From the NCBI GenBank assembly GCA_963402885.1, contig OY727093.1:21699409-21763408 (forward strand): 64,000 nucleotides of DNA. The letters run 5' to 3'. Below the pieces are notes generated by a model, which searched no databases, was not told the DNA's origin, and saw nothing but the letters and a program-made list of their open reading frames with translations. Position 1 is the stretch's first letter. Each line of letters begins with the position of its first letter. Below are positions 22,201 through 29,617 of the stretch, one piece after another. Source of the DNA: Antedon bifida. Taxonomy: Eukaryota; Echinodermata; Crinoidea; Comatulida; Antedonidae. A program made the translations under genes and the position numbers.

Positions 22201-23430
22201 ACCAGTAATGTTTAAGAGACCCAAAACAATTTTTTCAAATAGATTTATATTGTTTTTCAGAGATGTAATTAATAATCAAGTTAAATCACCTCCAAGCAAA
22301 AATTTAAATCAAAATATATGCTTATTAATATAAGCAAAATAACCTTCATAAGTCTGTGCCTCCTACTTATTTGAATCTTCATCTTCATGCCCTTTAGATC
22401 ATGTACTAAATTGTATTTTCCATTTGAAATAATGACAGTATTCATATACAGTCATTTTAAAGCTTAAGCTTCCAGTGGGGTACCCCTTTTCTCATTTATT
22501 ATGTATTATTTTAGAAAATGTTATCTGTACTTTTGTTTTTATTTGAGCAATAAAATATTCTAAAAAAATAAAAAACGGGACATAAATTACTTTTAAAGCC
22601 GGAGTGATACATTTTAATTCCATCAACACCAGCCAGCTCCATCATATTCAGGTGATGAATTATTTCGTAATGTCCATTGTACATAGATTTGGCTAAATAA
22701 ATAGTGTATACAAAATGAAGTACAGTAGTCATACCCAGACCCACTATTTGGATGGTTAAAAACAAACACTATATGATGCACTGCTACTAGTGTACTAGAT
22801 TCTTAAATTTGTATTAACAGCATCAGTATACATGTCTGGTAGTAGTACAGTACAATAGTTACAGTATGACTAATTCTATTATGCATAATTACCAAATTGT
22901 CAAATATAATTATTTAATTGTGTATATATTTGTTTCATGTAAGATATTGTGGTCATGGTTCTGGTAGCCAGTACTTAAATGGTGATGATATTCAAAAGAT
23001 TAGATGTAGAGCCCTCACAATGCTAATGGGTTGCAGTAGTGGTAGACTCAAGTACAGTGGTTCTTTGGAAGCAACTGGTATGGCCCTTAACTACTTAGTA
23101 GCTGGTTGGTAAGTAATGTAATCTAATTTTTCTAGTATCCTTTTTCATAATGGATTATTATAAGTAATTTTGTTAAAAAATAACTCTCAAAACCTGTAAA
23201 CTCAAATTTATTTTTTATTTTTCAGTCCTTGTGTTGTTGGCAATTTATGGGATGTAACTGATCGTGATATTGATAGATTCACAAAGACTCTACTCAAATC
23301 TTGGCTGGAGAAAAGCAAAGACAGTTCATATATTACGGACTACATACTTGATGCTAGGAATGCATGTAAACTGACTGCTCTCATTGGGTATGCTCCAGTT
23401 ACTTATGGCTTACCGGTTTATTTGAAATGA
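1072..23430 (+). CDS. ESPL1: separase (partial, C-terminal 16 exons)
   Basis: Separase is the cysteine protease that cleaves the cohesin kleisin (SCC1/RAD21) at anaphase and is held inactive by securin. Sixteen exons join in one frame: 1072-1228, 4062-4331, 4659-4883, 5502-5808, 8218-8374, 8466-10537, 11983-12184, 13020-13147, 15760-15896, 16361-16498, 16650-16811, 17949-18137, 18601-18818, 22030-22113, 22944-23108, 23226-23430. That is about 1,604 codons, and all junction phases agree. Diagnostic motifs match vertebrate separase: LVLDK then QLPWE, YYVLNP, YCGHGSG with the catalytic His at 22954, GCSSGRL with the catalytic Cys at 23032, GNLWDVTDRDIDR, and the terminal YGLPVYLK. Human separase is about 2,100 residues, so roughly 500 N-terminal residues lie upstream. 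All introns are GT-AG except a GC-AG intron at 12185. Several introns carry transposons, but the coding frame is intact, so the gene looks functional. Confidence 0.96.
1530..3885 (+). mobile_element. repeat family B copy 1 (TA-flanked DNA element), carrying MITE A1
   Basis: This about 1.7-kb sequence, excluding the inserted MITE at 1607-2224, is repeated in opposite orientation at 55205-57066 and again around 37590-45370. Its left end is GGTATCCCAATG preceded by TA, matching the terminal inverted repeat of the complete copy at 55205-57066. The right end is truncated or diverged near 3885. It encodes no recognisable protein, so I infer a non-autonomous DNA transposon. It sits in a separase intron. 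Confidence 0.7.
1607..2224 (+). mobile_element. MITE family A, copy 1 (TTAA-flanked, 618 bp)
   Basis: The element is bounded by TTAA at 1607-1610 and 2221-2224, with inverted ends close to AGACCCCTTCCCTACG. It interrupts repeat family B. The uninterrupted form of the same B sequence at 56985-56988 and 48117-48120 has a single TTAA, which supports a TTAA target-site duplication. Other copies are at 12297-12930 (reverse), 34901-35492 (reverse, truncated) and 37286-37475 (fragment). Confidence 0.8.
4062..4331 (+). CDS. ESPL1: separase exon
   Basis: The exon has 90 codons in phase 0 at both ends, with acceptor TTTTCAG|GTATAT and donor CAA|GTAAAT. It reads VYETIKQDEITNN and later LNKAVGIWRQLVD. 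It is part of the helical repeat half, and the neighbouring exons are also in phase 0. Confidence 0.85.
4659..4883 (+). CDS. ESPL1: separase exon
   Basis: The exon has 75 codons in phase 0 at both ends, with acceptor TTTATAG and donor AAG|GTAGAG. It includes PLQRVVTLLLAS and ELIYCLLAQCKTFLYSGK, a helical segment consistent with separase TPR-like repeats. Confidence 0.88.
5502..5808 (+). CDS. ESPL1: separase exon
   Basis: The acceptor is TTTTTAG|GTGAAA and the donor GGAG|GTAAAA leaves phase 1, which matches the next exon at 8218. It encodes VKDAVDILVKIKK and LDLLHDSLKLRMGVARLVLG and is predominantly helical. Confidence 0.88.
6095..7560. repeat. tandem plus inverted repeat array in separase intron
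   Basis: Three head-to-tail copies of a roughly 340-bp unit (about 6095-6425, 6426-6775, 6776-7060) are followed by an inverted copy (about 7063-7560). Marker words recurring in each unit are GACCCTCGACCC, ATGTCTGTAGAGACTTTGTT and TATGCAAATTA. The inverted copy has the reverse complements, for example GGGTCGAGGATC. Short reading frames inside it are repeat-derived, not genes. Confidence 0.8.
8218..8374 (+). CDS. ESPL1: separase exon
   Basis: Phase 1 in and phase 2 out, between acceptor TCTACAG and donor AAG|GTATTG. It encodes NCGMTKWSIIGSVLDSLLY and YLSEGLTLAEKF, which is TPR-like. Confidence 0.9.
8466..10537 (+). CDS. ESPL1: separase large exon: helical end plus basic disordered linker
   Basis: This is the longest exon, about 690 codons. 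The first part (to about 9330) is helical and contains a cysteine-rich DCCHCSACVDIIL stretch and a TPR-like LDYYEKGLDLFQ-type segment. The second part is very rich in Lys, Glu, Asp and Ser (for example SRKRGGRKPK) and looks disordered, as in the linker between the helical half and the protease half of animal separases. Near the end (10369-10389) it reads SEIEILR, which fits the separase self-cleavage rule of an acidic residue or Ser, then ExxR. An LPE tripeptide follows about 25 residues later. The donor TCAG|GTTTAG is immediately followed by a MITE. Confidence 0.92.
10554..10898 (+). mobile_element. MITE family C, copy 1 (TTAA-flanked, about 345 bp)
   Basis: The ends are TTAA+AGATGTATTGTCCC and its inverse GGGACAATACAT+TTTAA. 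It starts only about 16 bases after the separase splice donor at 10538, so it is almost at the exon edge. Related copies are at 14229-14784, 48589-49079 and a truncated one at 47848-48067. No protein is encoded. Confidence 0.8.
11143..11672 (-). mobile_element. truncated Penelope-like retroelement with inverted terminal arms
   Basis: Arms of about 120-130 bp at 11143-11275 and 11545-11672 are inverted copies of each other, both containing CTGATAGT-x-GGCGAAAC and TCTAGAGGTCAACGGTGACA or its complement. Between them the minus strand (about 11470 down to 11250) reads KSAITDHAAQTNHAIDWD and then RRWVKESIWIRKTPN and NRDEGGYKLS. This is the hallmark C-terminal end of GIY-YIG endonuclease domains from Penelope-like elements. 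A stop after GGYKLSEV and the lack of a reverse transcriptase show it is a heavily 5'-truncated remnant. Inverted or direct pLTR-like ends are known for this class. Confidence 0.7.
11983..12184 (+). CDS. ESPL1: separase exon with GC donor
   Basis: The exon enters in phase 1 (acceptor TTTTCAG|TTTCTG) and encodes SVIKDTLNQAYNLIKHKAP and a later MANTLRHQKLLSLTRLH. The only donor that keeps the frame into the next exon is CATAG|GCAAGT, which matches the GC-AG intron consensus and leaves phase 2, as needed by the exon at 13020. Confidence 0.85.
12297..12930 (-). mobile_element. MITE family A, copy 2 (TTAA-flanked, 634 bp)
   Basis: Bounded by TTAA at 12297-12300 and 12927-12930, it is the reverse complement of the copy at 1607-2224. 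The ends read AGATACCTTCCCTACG and the inverse of a GACACCTTCCCTAC-like word. It occupies most of the GC-AG intron of separase. Confidence 0.8.
13020..13147 (+). CDS. ESPL1: separase exon
   Basis: Phase 2 in and phase 1 out, between acceptor TTTCCAG and donor GAGG|GTAAGC. It encodes KLKTDHDIPNNEEINKLM and ILKITRQLPE-like sequence, leading into the protease half. Confidence 0.87.
13950..14200 (+). mobile_element. tRNA-derived SINE
   Basis: The 5' part looks like a tRNA gene body with an A-box-like TGGCTTGGTGG at 13961-13971 and a B box GGTTCAAGTCC at 14005-14015. The anticodon-arm region is TTGGCTACAAATCCAA. The non-tRNA body follows and ends in an A/T-rich tail (ACAAAAAAATATATATAA). It lacks an acceptor stem pair and CCA context expected of a working tRNA gene, so I call it a SINE that may still be transcribed by RNA polymerase III. 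Confidence 0.72.
14229..14784 (+). mobile_element. MITE family C, copy 2 (TTAA-flanked, 556 bp)
   Basis: The element begins TTAA+AGATGTATTGTCCC and ends GGGACAATACATCT+TTAA. The interior closely resembles the copy at 48589-49079 (shared CATATCCCATAATG-like and CTTGTTTGGCTACTCTGTATG words). Confidence 0.85.
14995..15500 (-). pseudogene. decayed LINE ORF2 3' fragment
   Basis: The minus strand reads, with frame breaks, KWENQLYNCLIDW, WKNKVKCLLHIKRVAF, a CEYCNEEN zinc-knuckle-like segment, WEKFVLGKYYVKINEIF and LTFCIYKSK. These resemble the region after the reverse transcriptase in non-LTR retrotransposons (W...L...W, CxxC with HLxxxC-like positions, and a final FxIYKS). Stops and frame changes show it is dead. 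The assignment rests on weak similarity. Confidence 0.5.
15760..15896 (+). CDS. ESPL1: separase exon, start of the protease half
   Basis: Phase 1 in, phase 0 out (donor AAA|GTAAGT). It encodes WTVVTMAAVGLGVDDNK, LLVSRLVNGFDPLVLKIPV, aligned by eye to the human TVCVLALATLQP...LLLTRLE...VSVQIP segment at the start of the separase C-terminal domain. Confidence 0.92.
16361..16498 (+). CDS. ESPL1: separase exon
   Basis: The exon has 46 codons in phase 0, with acceptor TTTGTAG and donor AAG|GTAACT. It includes LLSEIVAELQAIISKS and KKSWWISRQGLDQRMK, matching the conserved WW...R..LD.RM block of separase. Confidence 0.93.
16650..16811 (+). CDS. ESPL1: separase exon
   Basis: The exon has 54 codons in phase 0, with acceptor TTTGTAG and donor CAG|GTACAT. 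It encodes NLMVEMEDELLNCWKGIFIG, which matches the separase LE..VLGCWKG.L block. Confidence 0.93.
17174..17573. mobile_element. MITE with TACAGTAAA inverted ends (400 bp)
   Basis: The left end TACAGTAAATCCCTTCAATTA is the near-complement of the right end TAATTAAGGGTTTTTACTGTA. The ends are flanked by TA, consistent with a Tc1/mariner-type non-autonomous element. No coding sequence is seen. It lies in a separase intron. Confidence 0.7.
17949..18137 (+). CDS. ESPL1: separase exon
   Basis: The exon has 63 codons in phase 0. Acceptor CTTTCAG is followed by MLLQCTPSLSFQQLTSIL, and the exon ends NQTVILVLDK before donor AAA|GTAAGT. The terminal VLVLDK is the conserved strand that precedes the LPWE motif of separases. 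Confidence 0.94.
18481..18598. repeat. AAT/ATT trinucleotide microsatellite
   Basis: An (AAT)n/(ATT)n-rich tract lies directly before the splice acceptor at 18599-18600. It forces long Ile runs in several frames that are not genes. Confidence 0.9.
18601..18818 (+). CDS. ESPL1: separase exon with QLPWE motif
   Basis: Phase 0 in, phase 2 out (donor AA|GTAAGT). It encodes HLQQLPWENISTARSQ, RIPSLDFLACHL, and TYYVLNPRNDLDNTQ, equivalent to the human KLPWESM, RLPSFRFLL and FYVLNPHNNLSSTE blocks. Confidence 0.95.
18872..19170 (+). pseudogene. LINE ORF2 3' fragment
   Basis: The plus strand reads NYCNIVWDRYNKNQVLQKRA and then AKIITKKK, followed after a break by VLMYRITNDLTPTYLLNKS. This is the typical region after the reverse transcriptase of CR1/L2/RTE-type LINEs (Y...W...N...LQKRA.RII...). 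It is broken by stop codons. Confidence 0.6.
20235..21680. repeat. nested inverted repeats with tRNA-like promoter boxes
   Basis: The block 20395-20500 recurs inverted at about 21575-21680 (shared TTTTAATTAATTACACCTATCC and GATTTACG). The block 20240-20355 recurs inverted at about 21340-21440 (TCTGCAGCCATTA...). Each SINE-like half has an A-box-like GGCTCAATGAG or AGCTCAGTGAG and a B-box-like GAGTTCGAATCC or GTTTGAATC. The structure looks like two tail-to-tail SINE-like units with insertions between them. I see no protein. It lies in a separase intron. Confidence 0.55.
22030..22113 (+). CDS. ESPL1: separase exon
   Basis: Phase 2 in and out. It encodes DLSWNGVVGRGPNKDEYSSG and LTEHDLFM, matching the human WRGVVG...LTKHDLYIY segment just before the catalytic His. 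Confidence 0.95.
22944..23108 (+). CDS. ESPL1: separase catalytic exon (His and Cys)
   Basis: This exon carries both catalytic residues. The His in YCGHGSG is encoded at 22954-22956 and the Cys in MGCSSGRL at 23032-23034. The separase family HGxG and GCSS motifs are intact, as is LEATGMALNYLVAG. It is in phase 2 at both ends, with acceptor TGTAAG and donor TG|GTAAGT. Confidence 0.98.
23226..23430 (+). CDS. ESPL1: separase last exon
   Basis: It completes the Cys codon split across the intron and reads PCVVGNLWDVTDRDIDRFTK, then IGYAPVTYGLPVYLK and a TGA stop at 23428-23430. The GNLWDVTDRDIDR stretch is nearly identical to human separase. Confidence 0.98.
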
Positions 23431-23444
23431 GACATTTCTTGAAA

Positions 23445-23678
23445 AATAAATATTATATTAAATCTAGATCATGAATAATGTATTGAATATTAATGGTTTT
23501 GACATTGATGCATTGGTTTAGTACAGTGTCCAGTATTGTTCAGTTAACTTTAAATAATTGTATTATTTATCCTTAAAATAGAAGAAGAATAATTTTATAT
23601 TTATGTCAATTTACTACATGGTATGCTAATGTTTTATCTGTTTGACTAATGTTTGTGATGTTATAATAACAAAATAAA
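23445..23678 (+). terminator. ESPL1: separase polyadenylation signals
   Basis: AATAAA hexamers occur at 23445-23450, about 15 bases after the stop, and at 23673-23678. The second gives a more usual 3' UTR length of about 250 bases. Which one is used cannot be seen. Confidence 0.5.
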
Positions 23679-25884
23679 GTTGTTTTCAGTAGAAATTAAA
23701 AGTGCATCCAAGGTGCGTTGTCAGTAAAATACTGGAAATATTTTGAGTCTAAACAATAATTATGAATTGGAAGCTGTTTAGCAGACCTGAGAAAAAAGGG
23801 TGGGCATAATTTGAACACTCAGTTGAGGAAATGTGAGTCACATAAGAGCATGAGCAGATCCAGGATGTTCCAGAAAAACTTTAATTTGAGTATCAACTAC
23901 AAAATACTAAAATGATACTACAATTTGGATTCAAACTCAGAACTTTGTTCTTGAAATGCATATTTGACATAATGCATACACATTTTCTTTATCGTTTCAA
24001 ATTAATTAATTAAATTTCAGTATATCACCGGGCGGTTTAGAATTAATGTTCTTTGCCTCTTGTGTTTATATATATATATATATATATATTTTACGCTACC
24101 ACATTATTCACATTTTTAGGCGTGATAACGTCATAAAAATAAAAATGGTGGCAACTCATGAGAAAGATGATTGGTTGAGCAAGCATATATAACAATTTTG
24201 AGAGAAAATCAGACAAGCCAGATTCGCTCTGTTGAATGCGAAAAAATTACGAAAGAGAAAAAAAATCGTAATTTAAAAATTTAGATGGCCATATGATGAT
24301 GTCCATTACATTTTGCACGTGAAATGTGTACATGAATCCATATCTACAACTCATTGCTCCCATAATAAGTTGGGGGTCACCGTGCATTCTGAAGAGTTAT
24401 TTTCATTTTAAAAATGCCCTATTTTTGTTGACAATTTCAGTACTTTTGTGCAATTAATGTGCTCATTTTGTCATTTGTAACTTGTTCGTATAGCACTATT
24501 TCAAGTCGGAATTGACTCGAATCCGATGAATAAGAAGGTTAGTGTTTAAACACGCAAATGGCCGAATGCATGCTCTAAATTGATCAAAATGTAATTTTTT
24601 AATTTTTAACTCGTGATTTTCGCGCATGAGTGTGTGTACGTGTACGTTTTTAATTGTTAGTATTTTTACCCTTGACCCGAAGTTTATTTATGTATAGTGA
24701 ATTTGATTAATATGTGATTTCACAAAATGGCGTATAAATGACGTCAAAGATGAATACTGTAATCACGCTGAAAAGCTTATTAGGGTTGTTAAGTTAAATT
24801 ATTTGAAAAATGTTTTTATTATTTGGAAACGTAGAATATAGATGCGCGCTCTTTTTAATGTGATGAATTATGACGCAAAACGTGAAAATTCGACCTTTTT
24901 AATTGATGACGTCACAATATCACTAGGAAAAATGTTTACATGAATTCTTATCTACATTTCAACAGCTTCCCGAAAACGTTTTAATCATGTTTTTTTAACT
25001 ACTAGGAAAAGCATTTTGCACATTTTTAAATTTTAAATGCGCGTGTGCGCGTAACTTTTTGTTAAAACATACCATTTTTAATCCACAGAAAGTTTGCCCT
25101 TGATATGACTTAAATTTTCACAAAGTTTTAATAAAAAATGTTTGATCGCTTATTGAAATTCATACAATCGCGCGTAAGTCACATTGTGCAACCCCGACGT
25201 CATTGAAAAATAGGAGGTGCGCAACTTCAAGTAAATGTCCATTTGTTTACAAAGTTATGAAATGTTATATTTACACGTTTTAGAGCTACAGCTGATTGAA
25301 ATTTTTGGTAGTTGTCTGGGGAGTAGTTGTCCTCCAAGGGTGATTGTCCGGGTGGTAGTTGTCCTATCCAGGGAGTAGTTGTCCTAGACCCATACAAAAA
25401 AGTTACAAATATAATAAAACAAATGTACTTAAAAATAGGCGAACTGGATTATTATTCATTAAAACTTTTTAAAAATTACTTTATATTACATAGCCTATGT
25501 AAATACGTGAACGTGATTGGTTGAAACTGCATCACATGATCATGATGACTACCGCTGCGGGGATCGTATAATAAATATCCTCGAGTACGATGATATTGAC
25601 TGAGTAATTTTCGCGTCCCTGTCATTAAACATATAAAATCCAGCAAATTCTCGAGTACGATGATGTTGATTGTGTAATTTCCGTGTGGGAACAACCAGTG
25701 ATTTGTCGTAACATATCTCTGGTGTGAACACTCTCGTTTGGCGATAAATAAACAAAAGTCATCTACTGACTTGAACTCGCGACGATTTGTCCAGTCCACA
25801 CCATTACAATACAACGTTTTACACGCCGCACTACGCAACTTGCTTGAAATTAATCAACTAAACTATTTAAACTATGCATACATA
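23679..25884. other. intergenic sequence with diverged repeats
   Basis: No gene is seen. The stretch holds a TA microsatellite at 24065-24092 and a repeat near 24170-24380 that is related in reverse to 13290-13420. A second repeat at about 25000-25250 resembles 57290-57600. A short GTAGTTGTCC minisatellite lies at 25315-25390, and two direct copies of a CTCGAGTACGATGATxTTGA word lie at 25577 and 25650. Confidence 0.5.
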
Positions 25885-26640
25885 TACCGTAAAACCTTCT
25901 TTTTTTAGTGCTCTTGGGTGGGCTTCGTTTCGAGATGGGCTTCTTTTCGAGAGTACTTTTGCAAACTGTAGAGGAGGGCTTCTTTTCGAAATGAATGCTG
26001 TAAATTTTGTGAATTTCTACTACAATAATATGACTTTTGAGACATTTTTTCAACCATGAAATTATGTTTAATATACCAATTAAAAAACAATATAAAAAGC
26101 AAAAAAACAGTCCTATGATTCACCGTCAAATACAATCATTTTTTTATCATCGTCGTCATCATTCACAATGGAATATTCAAGAGTGTCGTCTGTCGATAAT
26201 GGCATCTCATATCCAACCAACCCTTCGACGTTTACTTCTTTTTCAGAAACATCAAGGGCTACATTTATCCCACACTTTCTGAACGACCGAATTTGTAGCG
26301 ATGGATTTGTGTTCATCATGGACCAGGCATTGCCAACCCTCTTTGTTATATTCGCCTATCGCTTGCGCATATCTTACCCATCACATAATCATCACACATC
26401 ACAAGTATCTGGCATTAAATTATCCTACTACAGTAACTCTTAATCACGTGTTTGTATTGTTTATTTTCTGTTCCTTTGACGTTCAATTAATAAACCTACA
26501 TTCTTAATACAGTATAGTATAGTTTATCTCGAAAAGAAGCCCATACTATCTTGAAAAGAAGCCCCATTTCGAGATGGTTTTCTTTTCGAGAGTACTTTTG
26601 CAAACTGTAGAGGGTGGCTTCTTTTCGAGGTTTTACGGTA
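25885..26640 (-). mobile_element. pogo/Tigger-like DNA transposon remnant
   Basis: The inverted ends are TACCGTAAAACC at 25885 and GGTTTTACGGTA ending at 26640, flanked by TA as in Tc1/mariner/pogo elements. Inside, the minus strand 26319-26113 encodes LQIRSFRKCGINVALDV followed by an acidic tail. This resembles the C-terminal end of Tigger/jerky-type transposases (..SFKKCGISNALDGTEDD..). Both subterminal zones carry repeated CTTCTTTTCGAGA-like words. The DDE core is missing, so the element is internally deleted. Confidence 0.65.
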
Positions 26641-27279
26641 GTCGCGAAACGGTCGCGTGCCTGATATATTGTTTACTGCACATGCTCAACAACCTTTAAC
26701 CTTGTTGGGTATGCTTTCGTGCGCTCTTATCTTTGGTGGCGTGATTAATATCTTTACATTTTTAGCGCTAGCTGTTTAGTTATGACGACGAACAAAACTT
26801 TATGCGACGAATTTAATATAACTTTTCTGAATTCAAATTAAATAGAAATATTACAAGATTATTAATAAATGTAATTACAAGATTAAATACAAATTGTTTG
26901 TAAATTGTTGTACCCTTTGGGTTTAAAAAACATTAATTTTGCCATGTTCGAAATCTGCCGCGATTGATATGATCTACGCTAATGTTTTTATGACCTTAAA
27001 GTAGCATTTTATGACCTGTAGTAGGCAACAACTAGTTGTTGTCTCAGCCTACATGTAAAATTACAAAATCAGCAAGGATACTATATTATATAGATCTATT
27101 AGATGTAACATTAGTTTTCACTATATTAATATTATTATTACGATATTGTTCCATATCTTAGGAAGATATTATAAAGAGTTTTTTAACAACATTTATGATT
27201 TCAAATAGTGGCTATATAGCCATTTTAGTTTATTTTAGGAACGGACCGCGTGTGTGAAGGTACAGTATAGTTAAGAAAT
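26641..27279. other. intergenic, nothing recognised
   Basis: This is AT-rich sequence between the Tigger-like remnant and the fold-back element. No coding or repeat structure is apparent. Confidence 0.4.
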
Positions 27280-27659
27280 AAAAATTTATACTGCAAATTT
27301 AAATAAAGATCAAATTAAATATACGCCATAAAGCATCGGAATATATTGTGGGGAATAGTATTATAAAATTACATAGAGAGATTTGATAAGACATTTTGTT
27401 TAAAATCGAGTGAAATCCCGATAGCCGAGTTTTATTGAGTAAGCTGACAGGAATAACTGTAGTTTCAAGCCGTCTAAAATGTCTTCTTTCTTGGGCCGAA
27501 ACGCCTCTCCAATAAAACATCACTTTGAATAATAATCCCCCTCCCCCAACCCAACTATCTAATAATAAGCGCCCATCCACATTTATAATAGGCCTACACA
27601 CAAATTCAAAACGATTTGTTTTGAGTCACATAAACGGGGGGACGCGCCACTCTTGATTA

Positions 27660-28105
27660 CGCAAAATGTATAGTTGTTAATGGCCGACACCTTGATACAC
27701 TCAAGTTCATTCATCACTATGCTCAAACCAATTGTCTTCATCATTCCGCTATTAACATATTCCCTAGGTTATGGGAAGAGTTACCGGAAATGATTAAAAA
27801 TTCTTTAATTTTAGACAGTTTTCCAACATTTTTAAATTCACTTAAATCACATGTATTATATTGACTTTATTGATTTTAAGTATTTTATCCTTTTGTTTTA
27901 TATTGACAATGTTGATTCGTCTATTTGTAATATAAAGTTTTATAGATAGTTTATTTTATATCTTTGTTGTTACTTTGGGAGTACGGAACCTGAACTCTTG
28001 TTATAGTGATTAGGTTCACTTTTAGGTTCCTGCCTACTCCCTTAGTTTCTGTGTTTGTGTATGTTTGTAACTGGTTTTTGGCAATAAATAATAATAATAA
28101 AAATA
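27660..28105 (+). pseudogene. LINE 3' end (CR1-like) with AAT tail
   Basis: One frame reads LKFIHHYAQTNCLHHSAINI, then FPRLWEELPEMIKNS, LDSFPTFLNSLKSHVLY and a stop. This is the usual ORF2 C-terminus of CR1/Jockey-like LINEs (F..RLW..LP..I...S...FK..LK.HL). The 3' UTR ends in TGGCAATAAATAATAATAA, a short microsatellite tail typical of these elements. The rest of the element is missing. Confidence 0.7.
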
Positions 28106-29105
28106 ATAATGATAAAAATGGCTGTTTTTCAGGTGTTTTTCTGCTCTAGAAATTCTCATAATTATCCAATAAAGTTATATAACCTACCAAAATGTTTGAT
28201 TTGATAACACCTATAAGATGGCACCAATTATAAGTGCAGTAAACGGTTTGAACCATCGGCAGAAGGCAAAAAATACACTGTTGTACTCGGCGTGAATTTC
28301 TGTTTTTTACATATTATTGGAGGCACTTTCTAACTTCAAAGATCTGTAGCGCCCTCAGAATAAAAGTAATCACGTTATATTAATTATCAATAATCGATTC
28401 GGAATTCAATTTGCTGTCTATCTATATAAGAATAAATTTGATTGGACAAAAGTTGTAACCGGCACAGCCCTTTTAATTATGTGGTCTAATCAGGAAAAGC
28501 CTTACAGGAGCTTTGGAAAAGCCTTTCTTTACCATAGCGCATTCCGTTTCGTTTTCCCGCTTCTCTTGTTGGAGGTGTGTGTCAGGTATTTTGTAAAATT
28601 GTATTTAAAAACATTATGTATTGCATATATAAGTTATATTAATGAACGTTGACATATTCATAATACTTCTCGTCCATCTATTAACTCAAATCAGTGTACT
28701 ACATTAATGAATTCATGATTTTAAATTGTCCTTTCTGATGCTAGGCTTCAGTGTACGATACGACATTGTTCAAGGTACTTTACGAACCAATCCATTTATA
28801 CGTGGGAAAGTGACTCCACGATTTACATGCTGTGCAGCATACCATAAGCAAAGAATTTAAAAATATGGTTACTGAATTTGACGATTTATTTATATATTTA
28901 GGCTTAGTAGCCTACTCCTATCCCCTATAGGCTACGATTTCGTATTATTAATAACGTTGACAACCCTTGCTAAGAGTGGACGATTCCGAAACAGTTGGAT
29001 GAACACCGCTGCTGCGCGTCGAAAAGGCGATCGCGCACTGAAAAAGGTCTGACGCACTATGAATTAATTTTACTGTTGTTCAAAACAAATCGTATATATT
29101 TTATA

Positions 29106-29617
29106 TTAGGGAGGTTTCGCAACCTTACGAATACGATAACGAAAACGGATACGTCATACATTTGTGAAACTTTTGAGCTGATCCCCATTTCATATTCGTA
29201 AAGCGTATTCGTGTTGACGAATATCGCCAGTCATATTCGTAACTACGAAACGAGTATAGTTTTTGATCTATTTTGCACATTTTGCATTTGAATTAGGAAT
29301 GATTCATGATTATAATATAATTATAGATTTATTGAAAGTAATTTACTAAAGTAATTTACTAAAATGCCAGGTCAATTTTGATAAATAGCAGTTTTTAAAG
29401 TCCTCACTCGCTTTGATGTTACGCTAGGCCTAGGCAGCCAAGCACCAAGCAACACGTACCTGCGCTTCGCTCAAATTTACCGCAGTCCTATTTTGGACGC
29501 GCCTCAATATTTCGTTGCCATGCGAAACAGATTTTTTTATGGCTTACGAAAACGAATACGTGTGCGTGACGTATTCGTTTTCGTTATCGTATTCGTAAGA
29601 TTGCGAAACCTCTCTAA
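29106..29617. mobile_element. MITE with TTAGGGAGGTTTCGC ends
   Basis: The left end TTAGGGAGGTTTCGCAA is inverted at the right end as TTGCGAAACCTCTCTAA. The inverted ends extend about 45 bp through CTTACGAATACGATAACG. The length is about 510 bp and no protein is encoded. The ends resemble those of the MITE at 43342-43748. Confidence 0.75.

Noticed and set aside
22511-22765. An 84-codon minus-strand frame in a separase intron
   Set aside because: No motif, AT-rich composition and low complexity. Probably chance.
25476-26443. Several overlapping frames around 25476-26443
   Set aside because: Most fall in the Tigger-like remnant or its flank. Only 26319-26113 minus has family-like residues.
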